In this document: positions 1-12,305 of the stretch, in pieces | Layout of the letters: each line of letters begins with the position of its first letter | Numbering within the stretch: the first letter of the stretch is position 1 | Assembly: GCA_947685225.1 (NCBI GenBank) | Contig: CANTUV010000015.1 | Location: 186,001-250,000, forward strand | Reading direction: 5' to 3' | Length of the DNA stretch: 64,000 nucleotides | From: Garcia nutans | Lineage: Eukaryota; Streptophyta; Magnoliopsida; Malpighiales; Euphorbiaceae | The notes under the pieces: model-generated | Databases searched by the model: none | Told to the model about the DNA's origin: nothing | The model's input: only the letters and a program-made list of their open reading frames with translations | Position numbers and translations under genes: made by a program

Positions 1-600
1 ATGGTGAAGGACAACGGCTAAGCCTGCCTCCGCGAGGTTGCCCTAACAAGCATTTAATGCAAGAGATTTAGTTGGTGAAAAAGCTTGATCTTCCCATACC
101 CATTTCAAATGGGATTTTCAAAGGAAGTTGGCTACATCACCAAAACACTATTTATTACAATCTTTTGAGGATTCATTGTCCAAACTCTTGCAAATTTAAT
201 TCTCAATTACCTAGTATTTACATTTTCATTAAGTCTTCATTGAGTGTTGGATTTGAGCATTAAACATTATTATAAGTAAGTTAGTTATAGAGTGAGCCAA
301 AAGGGAAAAATCTTATTAGGTTGTGAGGCTTCTCAAATCTTGTAAAAGTTCAGTGTGAGCTTGTTAAAACAATAAGTTAAGGTTTAACTTGTAAAAACCG
401 AAGCTAGTGAAATACTTAACTTGTTGTGGAGGAGTACATGTATAATTGACTTAATTCGAATCACTATAAATTCTTATGTTGATTCTTATCTTCCTTATTT
501 CTTTTTATTTATCAAAGAGTCTTATTTGAGCTTTAAATCTTAAAAAAAACAATTCACCTTTCCTATTTGTTGTCTAAAGAGACAACAAATATACTTACTT
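1..600 (+). mobile_element. Ty1/copia LTR-like remnant
   Basis: This stretch reads like the downstream half of a plant copia LTR and its leader. It has a run of short T- and G-rich phrases about gaining colour from words like GTGAGCC, TTGTAAAAG and AACCGAAG, then 'CACTATAAATTCTTATGTT' near 463 and a 'CAATTCACC' phrase near 550, which often follows SIRE-type copia LTRs. I see no primer site, no target duplication and no coding domain. The short ORF at 72-263 has no recognisable motif. Family assignment rests on remembered phrases and is weak. Confidence 0.3.
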
Positions 601-607
601 AAACTAT

Positions 608-788
608 AATCACTTTGTCCCTTGCACTTGTCTATTTCGTATTCAACAAATGTCTAAACAAAGATAGTGCTACAGGTGCATGGAAGTGTCTATTTGATAT
701 AAAATATATAAGTACAATGGGCAAAATGACCAATGTGTGATTATATAAGTGTCTATTAGAACAAAATAGACAAGTAGAGGGAGTAATC
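608..788. mobile_element. Candidate MITE with ~25-bp inverted ends
   Basis: The left end (about 609-640) and the right end (761-787) are imperfect inverted repeats sharing CCCT and ACTTGTCTATTT cores, enclosing about 120 bp of AT-rich sequence. The size (about 180 bp), lack of coding and the CTCCCT-like terminus suit a Stowaway-type miniature element. A TA target duplication is possible but the AT-rich flanks make it undecidable. Confidence 0.4.
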
Positions 789-1424
789 TGGCAAATGCAT
801 AAGTACATGGGGTAAAATAACCAAAGCTATCAAGTTCAAGGGGAGGCAATTGATGTATTCAACCATAAAAATATTCAAGTATGAAAAAAATAATAAAAAA
901 GTAATTTCAATCGAAGTAGGAAACAAAACTCTAATATATTTTAGGAGTATGATTGGAAAACAATTAAATGTTTTCTAAAACTCAATAATTAGCTAATATA
1001 GAAAATTCTTTTCTAATTTTTCAAATAAAAAATATTTCTAAATAAATAATATTTTTTATTTTTTATTTTTTTAAGAATTTTTATAAAATAAAATAAGTAC
1101 TAAAAAAAGGTATCTAAATGGTTAAAAAAACTTTAGTTGTCTAATTATTACTAGAGGCTTAATTGAGGTACCTAATTGAATGTTTGACTTATATATAAAC
1201 TTTGAATATGGGGCCTATTTGGGACCCGTAATTGCAAGCAAAACATTTTTAATGACAAATTTAGATATCATTAACGAAAATATTTATTTAATCAAAATTT
1301 AACAAAAAAAAAAAGTGTCTAAATAGTTTAAAAAAAACTTTAGGTATCCAGTTGCTACTAGAGCCATAATTGAGATGCTTGTTGAACCTTTGGCCCATAT
1401 ATTATTCTATAAAGGCTTCTATCA

Positions 1425-1442
1425 AGAGAGAGAGAGAGAGAG
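1425..1442. repeat. (AG)9 microsatellite
   Basis: Nine uninterrupted AG dinucleotides. Confidence 0.95.
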
Positions 1443-3429
1443 AATTACACATATTTTCTTAAATCTATGTTAGCTTTTCAATTTTATACCTACAACTTTT
1501 TTTTTTCTTTCAAAACCTCAAACACGTGTTTTTTTATTTAATTTTTACTTTTCTTAAGCATTAATTTTTTTATTTTTTTTTATTCATAAATAATTTTTTT
1601 TGAAGTCGTTTTCGCAATATATATACACAAAAAATAAATATGTATACAACATATATACAATATATACATAATATATATAAAATATACATACAATAAAAAA
1701 TAATATATACACAACATATATGCAATGTAGAATTTTGAAAAATATTTGGTAAATATTTATCAGATATTTGATAGATGTTTAGCAGAATAAAATGTTTTCA
1801 ATATTTTTTTTAATTTTATATTCACATAATATATACACAATATCTATATAAATACATACAACATATATAAACTAATACATAACATATACATAATATCGAC
1901 CAAACATACAGAACATCTACCAAATATCTCCATAATATCTGCATAATAAAATTATTTTTTTTACTTTTTTATGTATATAATATGTACAAAATTTTAAAAA
2001 TAATTTTAATGATTTTTATTAATATATTTTTATATATTTATCATATTTATTATTTTTTCAATTTTTATTTTTTGTAATTAAAATTAATAATTTTTTTATA
2101 AAGTAATAAATTTTATATGCTGAAAATATAATTTAAAATTATAATTTTTATTATTTTATTAGAATAATTTTATTTAATAGTAAAGTTTAAAAAAAATATG
2201 AAAACTGAAGTAAAATATTGATTATAGTGAGAAAAACAAAATATTTTGGGGGAAAATATTGTTTTAGTGAGGGATGAGGTATTTTTGAAAATTTCCTATA
2301 ACTTTTTCTAAAAGTGTAAATATTTTTTATAGTATTTTTGAAATAAAATTTTTCTAGGTAGTTTTATAAATATCCCAAAAAGAAGAAGAAATTACACTAT
2401 ATACTGTTTCTTAAGTTTCATTTTCAATTTTACTACTCTAACTTTTTCTTTTAATTTTGACTTTTCAACTTTTCAATTTTATACTTCTTAATCTTTTGAT
2501 TTTGCAAAAATACGTCAATTTGTTTTGGCCATTGGCGTATACACTTTGCTTCTTCCATCACTACAGTGAGCAATTGATGAAGCAACAAAGAAATAGGGAA
2601 GTTTACTGTGATTGTAGCTTTTGTGACTAAAGTTGTGACAGTAATTTCCGTGTATAACAAATTTTCTGCTATGGAAAGTGTTTCATTCACCATGGAGACT
2701 TTCACTCTGTTCTTGTTAATTATGATTTCAATTCAGAGATTAGCACGAAGGTTAGCTAAAACTTTTTTTTTTTTTTTAAGTTAAGTTTGGAAATGGGGAT
2801 TTCTAAGAAAATTTGACAACTCATAATATAAAATTATATTTATTATACTAATTTATTACTTAACATTTAATATTATATATAACTCAATTGTAGTAATTTT
2901 CTAATTTAACAAAAAAATATAAATATAAATATAAATATAATTAATAGTTATATGTATATTTTAATTTATTAGCTAATAAATATTGATTTACATGTTTTAC
3001 AATATTATTAAATTAATAAAATATTAATTAAATTTAAAAACTTCAAGTATTAATAAATTATAACTAAATATTTTAAATTAAATTGGTATTCAATATGTTT
3101 ATATAAATAACTGATACTAAATAATTCTTTATATTAATAATAATAGTTGTCAATAAAAATAATATATAAAAACATAAATAATAATTAATAATACTAGTTA
3201 TTGTGAAAATAAATAAATTGTGAATGTATTGAAGAATAATATCGATAATATAATTGCTAATTTAGATATAAGCACGATTAAATGTTAAAATTTTATAAGA
3301 TGTATTAAAATTATTTTTCATATTATATTATGTAATATATCCACTTACATTTTATAAAATATCTAAAATGTAAGTGGATATATCGGTAAACATCTATCAA
3401 ATATCTAATAAATATTTACCAAACATTTT

Positions 3430-3710
3430 CCAAAATTGTTGATATATGTAAGTGAAAATATGTTGCATATACTTTAACTAAAAAATGATATATGTTGATA
3501 TATGTAGGTATATGTTACATATATTTCAACTAAACATTGATATTTGTAGGTATATATCAATATTTATTACATATACTTTAATTAAAGAATGATATATGTG
3601 AATATATATATAGGTATATGTTAAACATACTTTAGCTGAAAAATATTATTTACAGGTATATGTAGGTATATATTACATATACTTTGACAAAAGAATGATA
3701 TTTCTTATAT
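3430..3710. repeat. Imperfect ~60-bp tandem array
   Basis: Four to five diverged copies of a unit built around GGTATATGTTACATATACTTT-like phrases, each followed by an AAAGAATGATATATG-like phrase. It is AT-rich and non-coding. Confidence 0.6.
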
Positions 3711-5051
3711 ATACTAGTTAAATTTTTAAAAAAAAGTATAAAAATAATCTATGTTTAATTATATATTAGTATATAGTTTTTATAACAACATTACCAATAT
3801 ATACAAGTTAAATTTTAAAATAATAAAATACAAAAATATTGTTAAATTTCAAAAATAATAACATATACTTATCAAATTTTTTTTTAAATGAGAGTATAAA
3901 ACTAATAATCATTAATTAACCCTTGATTTTTTTAATTGTTCATCTCGCAAAAAAAAAAAAAAGTTGGACGCTAAATTTCAGTTGAACTATTAGAAGGTTA
4001 ACTAAATAAGGTTTAATATGCAGAAATAAATAGTTAAAACTATTATAAGAATTCAAATGGCATTTTTCTACCAACTAATTGGTATTTCATGCTAAAAATG
4101 TTTTAAAAGTTATAGGTATAAAAATATAAATGAATATTCTGGATAATTTAAAATTTAAGTTTAAATAAAATAAAATTATATATACATATATTATATTATA
4201 AGGTGTCAACATTTTTATAAAATTTTTATATTTTAATATCACTGTAGTCAAATAAAAATTACATAATAAAATAAAAGATTATTTTCTAGTCAACTCATAA
4301 ATCAGTTATATATAACATGACACCATTAATAAAAAATATTATAAATTTAATGGAAAATTTTGGTAAAAAATTACAATATTTAATTTTATTATTATATGTG
4401 TACGAATATAATTATAATTTTTAGTGTTATTATTCAAATTGAAAATTTAAAAATGCATATATAAAATATCTATATATATATATTTAACACACAAAAGTTA
4501 TTTTATTATTAATTTTAAATAAATAACAATTATATTTTTACAAAAAATAATTAGAATAAAAATATTTGGTAGGATAACATGGGAGATTGAGATGTACGAA
4601 GAGTAGAGGCTTCGATGGTAAGAAGTTCATTCCCTTATTTCAAAAGTCAAGTGGTTCTTCCTGTACTTTTGTAAAATATAAAATCTTTTATCGTATTTTT
4701 CCAATTCTTTTTAAAGTACAGTATTTTTCAAAGTTAACTTATTTTTTAGTTATTTTTGTAATTGTCCCAAACATTAGTAACTATTAATTGAAATATAAAA
4801 ATTAATACGTAGTACCACTGATAATATTAATAAGAAGATATAATAAGTTCAATTTTTTTTAAATATAATACGTGTAAAAAATATATATTTTTTAATTAGT
4901 TATTGTATTTATAAAATGTAGCTAAAATATTTATGAATAAGTATTAATAAAGTCTCACCTTACACAATATGCTTATTCAAAATATAGAAATATACTATTA
5001 TTATACTCATGATGCTTAGTTAGTCATATTATATAAGAGACATACTACTAA

Positions 5052-6856
5052 TGTAACACCCTTATATTATATAAACGTACAGTATATATACCTCATATAT
5101 ATATAGTATATATATAAACTATAAGAATGTCATAATAGATATCTGAAGAAAACTTATATTATTGATTATTAAAATAATTATATCTTTAAAAGAATAATTT
5201 AATAAATAATTACATTAGTATTTAGTAGTTTAGTAAATCTTTATAAGAAAATCTTTGAAAAAAATCACCAGAGTTTTGTCTGCAATTTGTCAAATCCCAA
5301 AATGCAAACAACTCAACCTGCAATTCAAAAAAAAAAACTCTCAAAATCACTTTATAAACCAACACCATCTCTTCCATAATTTAAAACAATATCCATCAAA
5401 TTTATATAAATAAACTCAAATTTATTCTTTATTTACATACACACTACTATACATAATAATCCTCCATTTCCAATGCATTCACTTTGTAGAAAAAATACAT
5501 TTTATAACTAGTTCCTTTAAAATAACTTTATACAGATTATGCAGCACTCCTAGTCTAGTCTCGTAGTACACACAATATCCAAATCACCATCACTATCCAG
5601 ATCCTGCACTTCTAATACATATGCGTACACATTACCGCACTAAGCTCGAGAGCTTAGTGGTACATACTTGGATACATAACAACTTTAGAATATTATGCAT
5701 AGTAACTCAAACATTCACACATTTTGCATCTCACAAATGCATAAACAACCAACAGAATTCAAATCATCATAATTTCCATATTCCACATCACCATCAATAC
5801 TCACATTTTTTATACATATAATAAATATAAACACACACATTGAGGCCAAAGTCCTTATACAATATACAAGTTCCAGAAACATCGCTTTGGCTTATTGTGA
5901 CACCGTCGTGTCTAGCGCTGAAGGCACAATAATATTAGTGACACTAATGTGTCTTGCTTAAGGCATAATTATGTTTGTGATACCAGCGTGTCTTGGCCAG
6001 CATAATCATATCTATGACACCAATGTGCTCACCCGAAGGCGTAAGGCATGCCAAACAACAGCAAATATAACTTCCTGGAACTAGTTACTGTATAAGTCAA
6101 CATGCATCACATAGTTTAACCATATTTAATCATACTTTCATTTCCTCTTCTCTTTATCATCATTAATACCAGTTCACATGTTCTCATTGCTATTCCTCAT
6201 TTCCATCTCATTCATCAATTTTTCGTATTTCTCATTCTCTTTAGGCATCACCACTAGTCACAACCATATTGTGGTTCATTTCCACATTTATCCATATTTC
6301 ACATACATATACATGTTACATATTACGTTATATATTACTAACATACCACATCCAATGCATTACACATCACATAACTATGCAATATTGCATAGATTGTGTG
6401 AGTAACCACATTGCAAGTAATAACATACAATGTACATACTTCATTGTCAAAATCACATTTTAACACTTCCCATAAATATTACCATAACACATACCACCAT
6501 GCATATACTAATTTATTCATACAAAATATGCTCAATTACCATTTCAATCACATAATTATGCTCAATTCTACATTTACACACCATCTATATAACATTAACA
6601 TTTATCACTTATCACATTTCATAAAATACTATTAGTTCTCATTCCCATGACATTATTTATGTCATTTCCCCATTTTTCCCATCTTATAAGACATATTATA
6701 TAAATCATCATCCTTTTTCATATTTCATGCATTTCACATATAAAAGCAAATTCTAAAGTAACATAGCACCTTCATTAATTCACAATGTGTTATGCCAAAA
6801 CCAACATAAATTAAATAGTCATTACAAGCCTAAATTATACCAAGTTCTAAGCTCTA
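5052..6856 (-). mobile_element. Chromovirus-type LTR fragment, minus orientation
   Basis: It starts with TGTAACACCC, the inverted 3' terminus seen in the Tekay-like LTRs at 24382 and 31807. At about 5630-5665 it has an 'ACCGCACTAAGC...GCTTAGTGG' block matching the 'CGCGCTAAGCC...GGCTTAG' block of those LTRs at the equivalent place. It then carries a GTGACACC minisatellite. Its right-hand end is interrupted at 6857 by a plus-oriented LTR start. No gene is present; the short ORFs here are AT-rich shadows. Confidence 0.6.
5897..6050. repeat. GTGACACC...GTGTCT minisatellite, ~40-bp unit
   Basis: About four diverged copies of GTGACACC-N4-GTGTCT-N-AAGGCATAAT. Each copy holds a short GACAC/GTGTC inverted pair. 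The same unit recurs at about 48470-48551. Confidence 0.75.
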
Positions 6857-7925
6857 TGTAATGCCTGAAATTTTAAACAGTGAGTTCCTAAAAAAAAAAA
6901 AGTCGAGCTAGGGTTGGACAAAATTGGTGTTGCCAATATGAAAATTTATGAAAGTACCCTTGTAACTCTAGAAGTGAATTTTAATGAATTAGGATATAAA
7001 ATATAAATTGTAGGATTTTAAATTAGCTAAAGGAATTATTTTTATGGTGTCACGAGACAAAAAATCGAATTAGAATTAAAAATTAAGAGAAAAGGTGCAC
7101 CATAGCAATAATAGACGTGCCTACACCTAATCAAACGTTAGACATATTTATATATATATGTGAGTCTAGAATTTTCTCCCATCTTCTTTCCTTTCCTTTC
7201 ATGCCATTTATCATCATCTTCACTATCCTTTATATTCATCTTCTTTCAACCATCATCACACATCAAAACATAAAGACTATAACTTATAACTCCAAATTTC
7301 CATAGGATTTCACTAGTTTATGAGAGAACATATAAGATTATCATGAAATAATCAAAGAGAGAGAGAAAAGAGAAAGAGAGGAGTTCTTGAAAGAGGTAAG
7401 TGCTTCTGTGTTTGTAATTTGTGATTTTATGGTTTTTCTTTAAATTTTAAGGTTTATACTAGTTAATTGAACTATTTTGAATGATTTAACAATTAAAGAA
7501 TTGATTAATTTTTATTTTGGTTAAAACATGGGTATGGATCCTTTTCAGAGAAAAGATTGTTTTGGTTAATTTTTCTATGAATTGGGTATGTCAATGATTG
7601 CTTTAATTTAAAGTGAGGATTTGGAATAGCTTTGAGCTTACAAAAAGATGAATTTATATTGTACTTTAAGTTTTAATAATGTCTATAGGGTTATAGTGAA
7701 TAGTTACTATATTAAAAATTGAAAATTAAGCAATTCAGTCCACCATGGGCTTGTTGAAATTTTTAACACGCCCATGTTGAAAAAATACTTAGTTTCGCAA
7801 ATTCTAAAAAGTGGCAGATTCAGTTTTATTAACACGCCCATGTTGAATTTTCCAACACGCCAATGTTGAAATTTTTGACAGATTTAATTTTATTAACATG
7901 CCTATGTTGATTTGTACAACACACC
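6857..7925 (+). mobile_element. Chromovirus-type LTR fragment, plus orientation
   Basis: It starts TGTAATGCCTGAAATTTTAAA, like the plus-oriented solo LTR at 35601 (TGTAATATCCC...). A leader-like segment with a GGTAAGT phrase follows near 7395. The last 190 bp hold several 'ACACGCCCATGTTGAAA' repeats. Tat element B begins at 7926 inside this LTR. The remainder of the LTR is not found beyond B's right end. Confidence 0.6.
7740..7925. repeat. ACACGCCCATGTTG minisatellite
   Basis: Five or so diverged copies of 'AACACGCCCATGTTGA' separated by T- and A-rich spacers, inside the LTR fragment. It resembles the GACACGCCCATGTCAC repeats of the solo LTR at 36437-36815. Confidence 0.6.
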
Positions 7926-9251
7926 TGTGAGCGGAGATTTTCTTCTCCACTCCCGGTGGAATGGTTCTTGCGAGTTCGACACTATTAGGCTCAGGGCCTT
8001 AGAGAACACGGGCCTAAGCCTGGAGAAAATGGAGTCGCCACCTGGACGGGCCAGAAAAAAGAAAGAGGTGGATGACTCGATTCCTAAGGAATCCCCAACC
8101 TCCTAATGGGTTTGAAAAATTGAGTATGTGTGGGGAAGGTGAGAAATGGTCCAACACCCCCACAACGCTTGTTTTATTGGAATCGACCTCCTTTTCAGGT
8201 CTTAATATTATAGAATTCTTAAATATAATGATATTATCCATACTACATGCGATCATAAGAATAAATAAATACTTTATTAAAATCACAACAATGTCCAAAC
8301 AAAATAAATAAATGGAGACCCATCCGAGGATAGAAACATGCTCTTACATCATCCATATCTAAAACTAAATAGGACACCCACCGAAAGGTGGAAACGTGTC
8401 CTTTATATTAATTTCAAAATATGAAAATAAATTAAATTGCATAAAGATTAATTAATGAGGTACCCAATCATGGAAACATACCTCTTATAATTTTAATAAA
8501 TAAATAATAATAATAATAAAGAAACCATCCATCCATGATAAATTAAACAAATTAAACATTGAAATTAACTAAATCAATCATCAAAACATATAATAAACTA
8601 CATAATCGAATCTAAAACTTAAATAAAGCAAATAAAGATACAAGTTTAGGTTTATTTATCAATTTAGGGTTTTGGGATTTTGAAATTAATACAATTATTA
8701 TTATTATTTAGGCTACTGTGGAGGTTTTTGAAAAAATGGAATTGATTAGGGTTTTATAATTTTAAGAAAGTAGTAGGGTTTTTGGTTAATCAAATTAGGG
8801 TTTAGGGCTAACATCGTGGAATTATTAGAAAGAATAATTTAGAGTTTGGTATTTATAAAAAATAATGTTTGTAGCTTAAGATTTTACATGAATTAGGGTT
8901 TAGTGTTCATGAAAAATTAATTAAAGTTTAGAGGTTATGTGATATATGAATATGTTTGAAGAGATTAGATGCTACTATGAAGTTTTATATGAAAAACCTT
9001 AATGTGATTCTGAGTAATATATTGATTAAATAGGCATAAGATAAAAAACAAATAAACAATTTGTGTCAAACGAGTCTACTAGTTATAATTGTTATGACTT
9101 ATCAAAATAATATTTTTCACTTCACATAAGCTAACATATGAATTGATTTTAGAAGAAGTTGTATACTGTAACTTTAATTAAATGAAGAATGGGCTCATTC
9201 AATATTTAAAACAATCAAAACATATAGTATTTATTTAACTTAAAGCATACC
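7926..9251 (-). repeat. Element B 3' LTR, first part
   Basis: It begins TGTGAGCGGAG and matches 39209-40524 along its length up to the phrase GTATACTGTAACTTTAATT. The last five bases, ATACC (9247-9251), are the target duplicated by element A. The short ORFs inside are recurrent shadows present in every copy of this LTR. Confidence 0.8.
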
Positions 9252-11129
9252 TATGAGCGGGATTTTCGCCCCTACTCCCGGTGGAATGGTTCTTGCGACT
9301 TCGGCACTGTTTAGGCTTGGGGCCTTAGAGAACACGGGCCTAAGCCCGAAGAAAAATGGAGTTGCCACCCGGACGGGCAGGAAAAAAGAAAGCGGTGGAT
9401 AACTCAATTTCTAAGGAAAACCCAACCCCCTAATGGGTTCAAAAATTTGGGTACATGTGGGGAAGGTGAGAAACAACCCAGCACCCCTACAATGCCCGGT
9501 TCATTGGAACTGGCCTCCTTTACGGGTCTTAATATTATAAAATTCTTAAGTATAACAATATTATCCATATTACATGCAATGATTAAAATAAAGCATCATT
9601 ATATTAAAATTAAAGCAATGTCCAAACAAAACAAATAAATAGACACCCATCCGAGGATAGAAACATGTCCTTACATCGTCCATGTCTAAAACTAAATAGG
9701 ACACCCACCGAAAGGTGGAAACGTGTCCTTTACATTGGTCCAAAAACTTTAAGATAAAATAAATTACATAAAATTTAACTAATGAGGTACCCAAAATATG
9801 GAAACATACCTCTTACAATATTTTGAAATCAAAATAAATCAATAAAAGTAAACATCCATCCATCATAAATAAATCATTCATCAAAGACATCAAACATCAA
9901 TCAAAATATATAATAAACATTCATCTAATCTAAATAAAACAGTAAGTATATAACTTTAGGGTTCATACATCAATTAGGGTTTCTTGGGTTTTATGTTTAA
10001 CAATTAGGTTTTTGCATATACTAGTTTAATTAGTTGAGAAAACATTTTAAAGAAATAGCATGGCTACTGGATGTTTGAATATAAAAATTAGATTTGAAAT
10101 AAATTGGGGTTTGAATATAAGAATGGATGTTTTGGATTTAGGGTTTCGGAAGTTGTATGAAAATAATAATGAATATTTAGGTCTTAAATAAGTAAGATTG
10201 AAAATCATAAAAATTGGTTTTTAGATTAGGTATTTGAAAAAATAAGTTACTGTGATTTTAGAAAAATAGATTTGGTTAGAGTTTTAAGAAAATAGATTAT
10301 TGAGGCTTTAGAAAAGTGTAGTTTAGGGTTTTAAATTTTAAAAATATGTGTTACGGGTATTAAGGTATTAGGGTTTTTTGAAGAAATAGTTTTCGGGTTT
10401 CAAATAGAGCTTGGCTTATTAATAGAATAATTGATAAAATTGTATGATGAAATAATTAATCCAACTTGATGAAGCTACTGTAAACATAAACAAAGAAATA
10501 GAGATTCAAACCTTCATTGTTGGTTCCACCATAATCTTTGAATTTTGGTTAAACAATAATAAAGACAGTGTAGGCTGCCTTTGATGGATTGTTGTTTGCT
10601 GCCTCTTGATCTCTCAAGATTGAGGTTGGCCAAAACATCCAAAAGTCCAAAGTCCAAATAATAAATTTTCGTCCTTCATTCTATGTCTTTAATGTGGTAT
10701 TTATAAGAAAAAAAATCCTAAACCTAATCCTAATTGGCTAAAAAAAATAAAAACCATTTAGGAAATAAAATTAAAAACCAATTAGAATAGGATTTTGGCA
10801 AAATTGTGTGCTGGACGGGCGTGCAAAAATGCGCTGGCAAAAAAATTACTTCAGGAGCACTAGGCTCGAGCCAGCCAGTTCGCCGCATGATTTTCCTACG
10901 GCAAATTGGCCCAAGCCAATTCATCTTCGGCGATGAAAAATTTTCGTCGCCGATTTTTATTTATTTATTTTTATCTTTTTTTACTGTTACCTTTTTATTT
11001 TTATTAAAAATGAATATTATAAGTAATGAATATTAAAATAAATATTATTTAATTAAAATACCACAAAAATTATTTTGGACAATTTTAAAAAATATTGGAC
11101 TAGATTGGGTAAAAAATTAAGGGTTTACA
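9252..11129 (-). repeat. Element A 3' LTR
   Basis: It starts TATGAGCGGG (other copies TGTGAGCG) and ends GGGTTTACA (others GGGTCTACA). Paired with 18837-20743 by long collinear similarity with visible divergence, mostly C/T and G/A differences. Confidence 0.85.
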
Positions 11130-11145
11130 GTTTGCCCCCTGCTTG
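11130..11145 (-). other. Polypurine tract of element A
   Basis: The plus strand reads GTTTGCCCCCTGCTTG next to the LTR. Its complement is a purine run ending against the TGTAAACCC LTR start, the normal place for plus-strand priming. Elements B (21165) and C (58885) have the same tract. Confidence 0.75.
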
Positions 11146-11239
11146 AGCGATCTGAGATTACAGCAAAAGAGAGTAAAAATCAATGTGATTTTTGATTGGA
11201 TTTAGAGCCATTCTGGACTCCACACCTAAGGTTGGTTTG

Positions 11240-11545
11240 AGCTCTGGACTAAAAAATAATTTGGGTTCTAGACCCAAGATAAACTTAGAATTTGGGTTCT
11301 AGACCCGGGGTAAGTTCTGGACTTAAAAATAATTTAGATTTTGGACCCGAGTTGAATTTAGGATTTGGGTTCTGGACCCTAGGTAAGTTCTGGACTTAAT
11401 TTGGATTCTAGACCCAAGGTACATTTTGGACTTAAAAAATAATTTTGATTTTGGACCCGAGGTAAGTTTTGGACTTAAAAGTGATTTGGGTTCTGGACCT
11501 GAGGTAAGTTTTGGAATAAAAAATAATTTGGGTTCTGGACCCGGA
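11240..11545. repeat. Minisatellite 1 of element A (TTCTGGACCC type)
   Basis: Tandem units of about 30-45 bp built from GGGTTCTGGACCCGAGGTAA and GTTCTGGACTTAAAAAT phrases. It lies just inside the polypurine tract, in the 3' untranslated region. Elements B and C have versions of the same array. Confidence 0.85.
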
Positions 11546-11591
11546 GACTGATCTTTTATCAGTTGAGAATTCTGGTTATTCTATTCTTTAA

Positions 11592-12305
11592 TGGATTGTG
11601 GGTCTTCACCCTCAAAATGGATCTTCATCGTTGGACCTTGGATCTTCATCCTTAGCATCGGTTCTTCACCTTTGAAAATGGATCTTCATCCTTGGAGATC
11701 GGGTCTTCACCCTTGTAAATGGATCTTCATCCTTGGAGATTGAGTCTTTACCCTTGAAAATGGATCTTCATCCTTTGGACGTCGGGTCTTCACTCGTGAA
11801 ATTGGATCTTCATCCTTTAAGCTGGATCTTCATCCTTAGCATCGGGTCTTCACCCTTGAAAATGGATCTTCATCCTTTGGCTTTTGGGTCTTCACCCTTT
11901 GAAATTGGATATTCATCATTGGAATCAGGTCTTCACCTTTGAAAATGGATCTTTATCCTTAGAAATTGGGTCTTCACCCTTGAAAGTGAATCTTCATCCT
12001 TTAAACTGGATCTTCATCCTTGGAATTAGGTTTTCACACTTTAAAGTGGATCTTCATCCTTGGAAATCGGGTCTTCACCCTTGAAAGTGGATCTTCATCC
12101 TTTAAGCTAGATCTTCATCCTTGGAAATTGGGTCTTCACGCTTGAAAGTGGATCTTCATCCTTTAAGCTGGATCTTCATCCTTGAAAATTGGATCTTCAC
12201 CCTTGAAAGTCGATCTTCATCCTTTAAGCTGGATCTTCATCCTTGAAAATTGGGTCTTCACCCTTGAAAGGGGATCTTTATCCATTAGAGATATGGTCTT
12301 TACCC
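11592..12305. repeat. Minisatellite 2 of element A (GATCTTCATCC type)
   Basis: About 17 units of about 41 bp. Each is a diverged dimer of about 20 bp: GGATCTTCATCCTTGGAAA followed by GGGTCTTCACCCTTGAAA. Some units have an extra half repeat. The long ORFs across this array come from its periodicity and are not genes. Confidence 0.85.

Larger units (their letters stand above)
789..5051. other. AT-rich intergenic DNA, no supported gene
   Basis: This is low-complexity, A/T-dominated sequence with many short direct repeats. A segment at about 1109-1200 recurs in diverged form at about 1314-1405. An 84-codon ORF on the minus strand (2451-2705) shows no domain, no promoter and no neighbour in support. 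I see no gene, RNA or confident transposon border here. Confidence 0.6.

Noticed and set aside
2451..2705. Minus-strand ORF of 84 codons in AT-rich DNA
   Set aside because: Composition is less extreme than its surroundings, but there is no recognisable domain, promoter or homologous copy in the window.
7912..8311. ORFs recurring in each Tat LTR (with MTRFLRNPQPPN-like peptides)
   Set aside because: They occur in five Tat LTR copies at the same place on both strands, vary freely, and overlap; they reflect a conserved GC-rich LTR end, not a gene.
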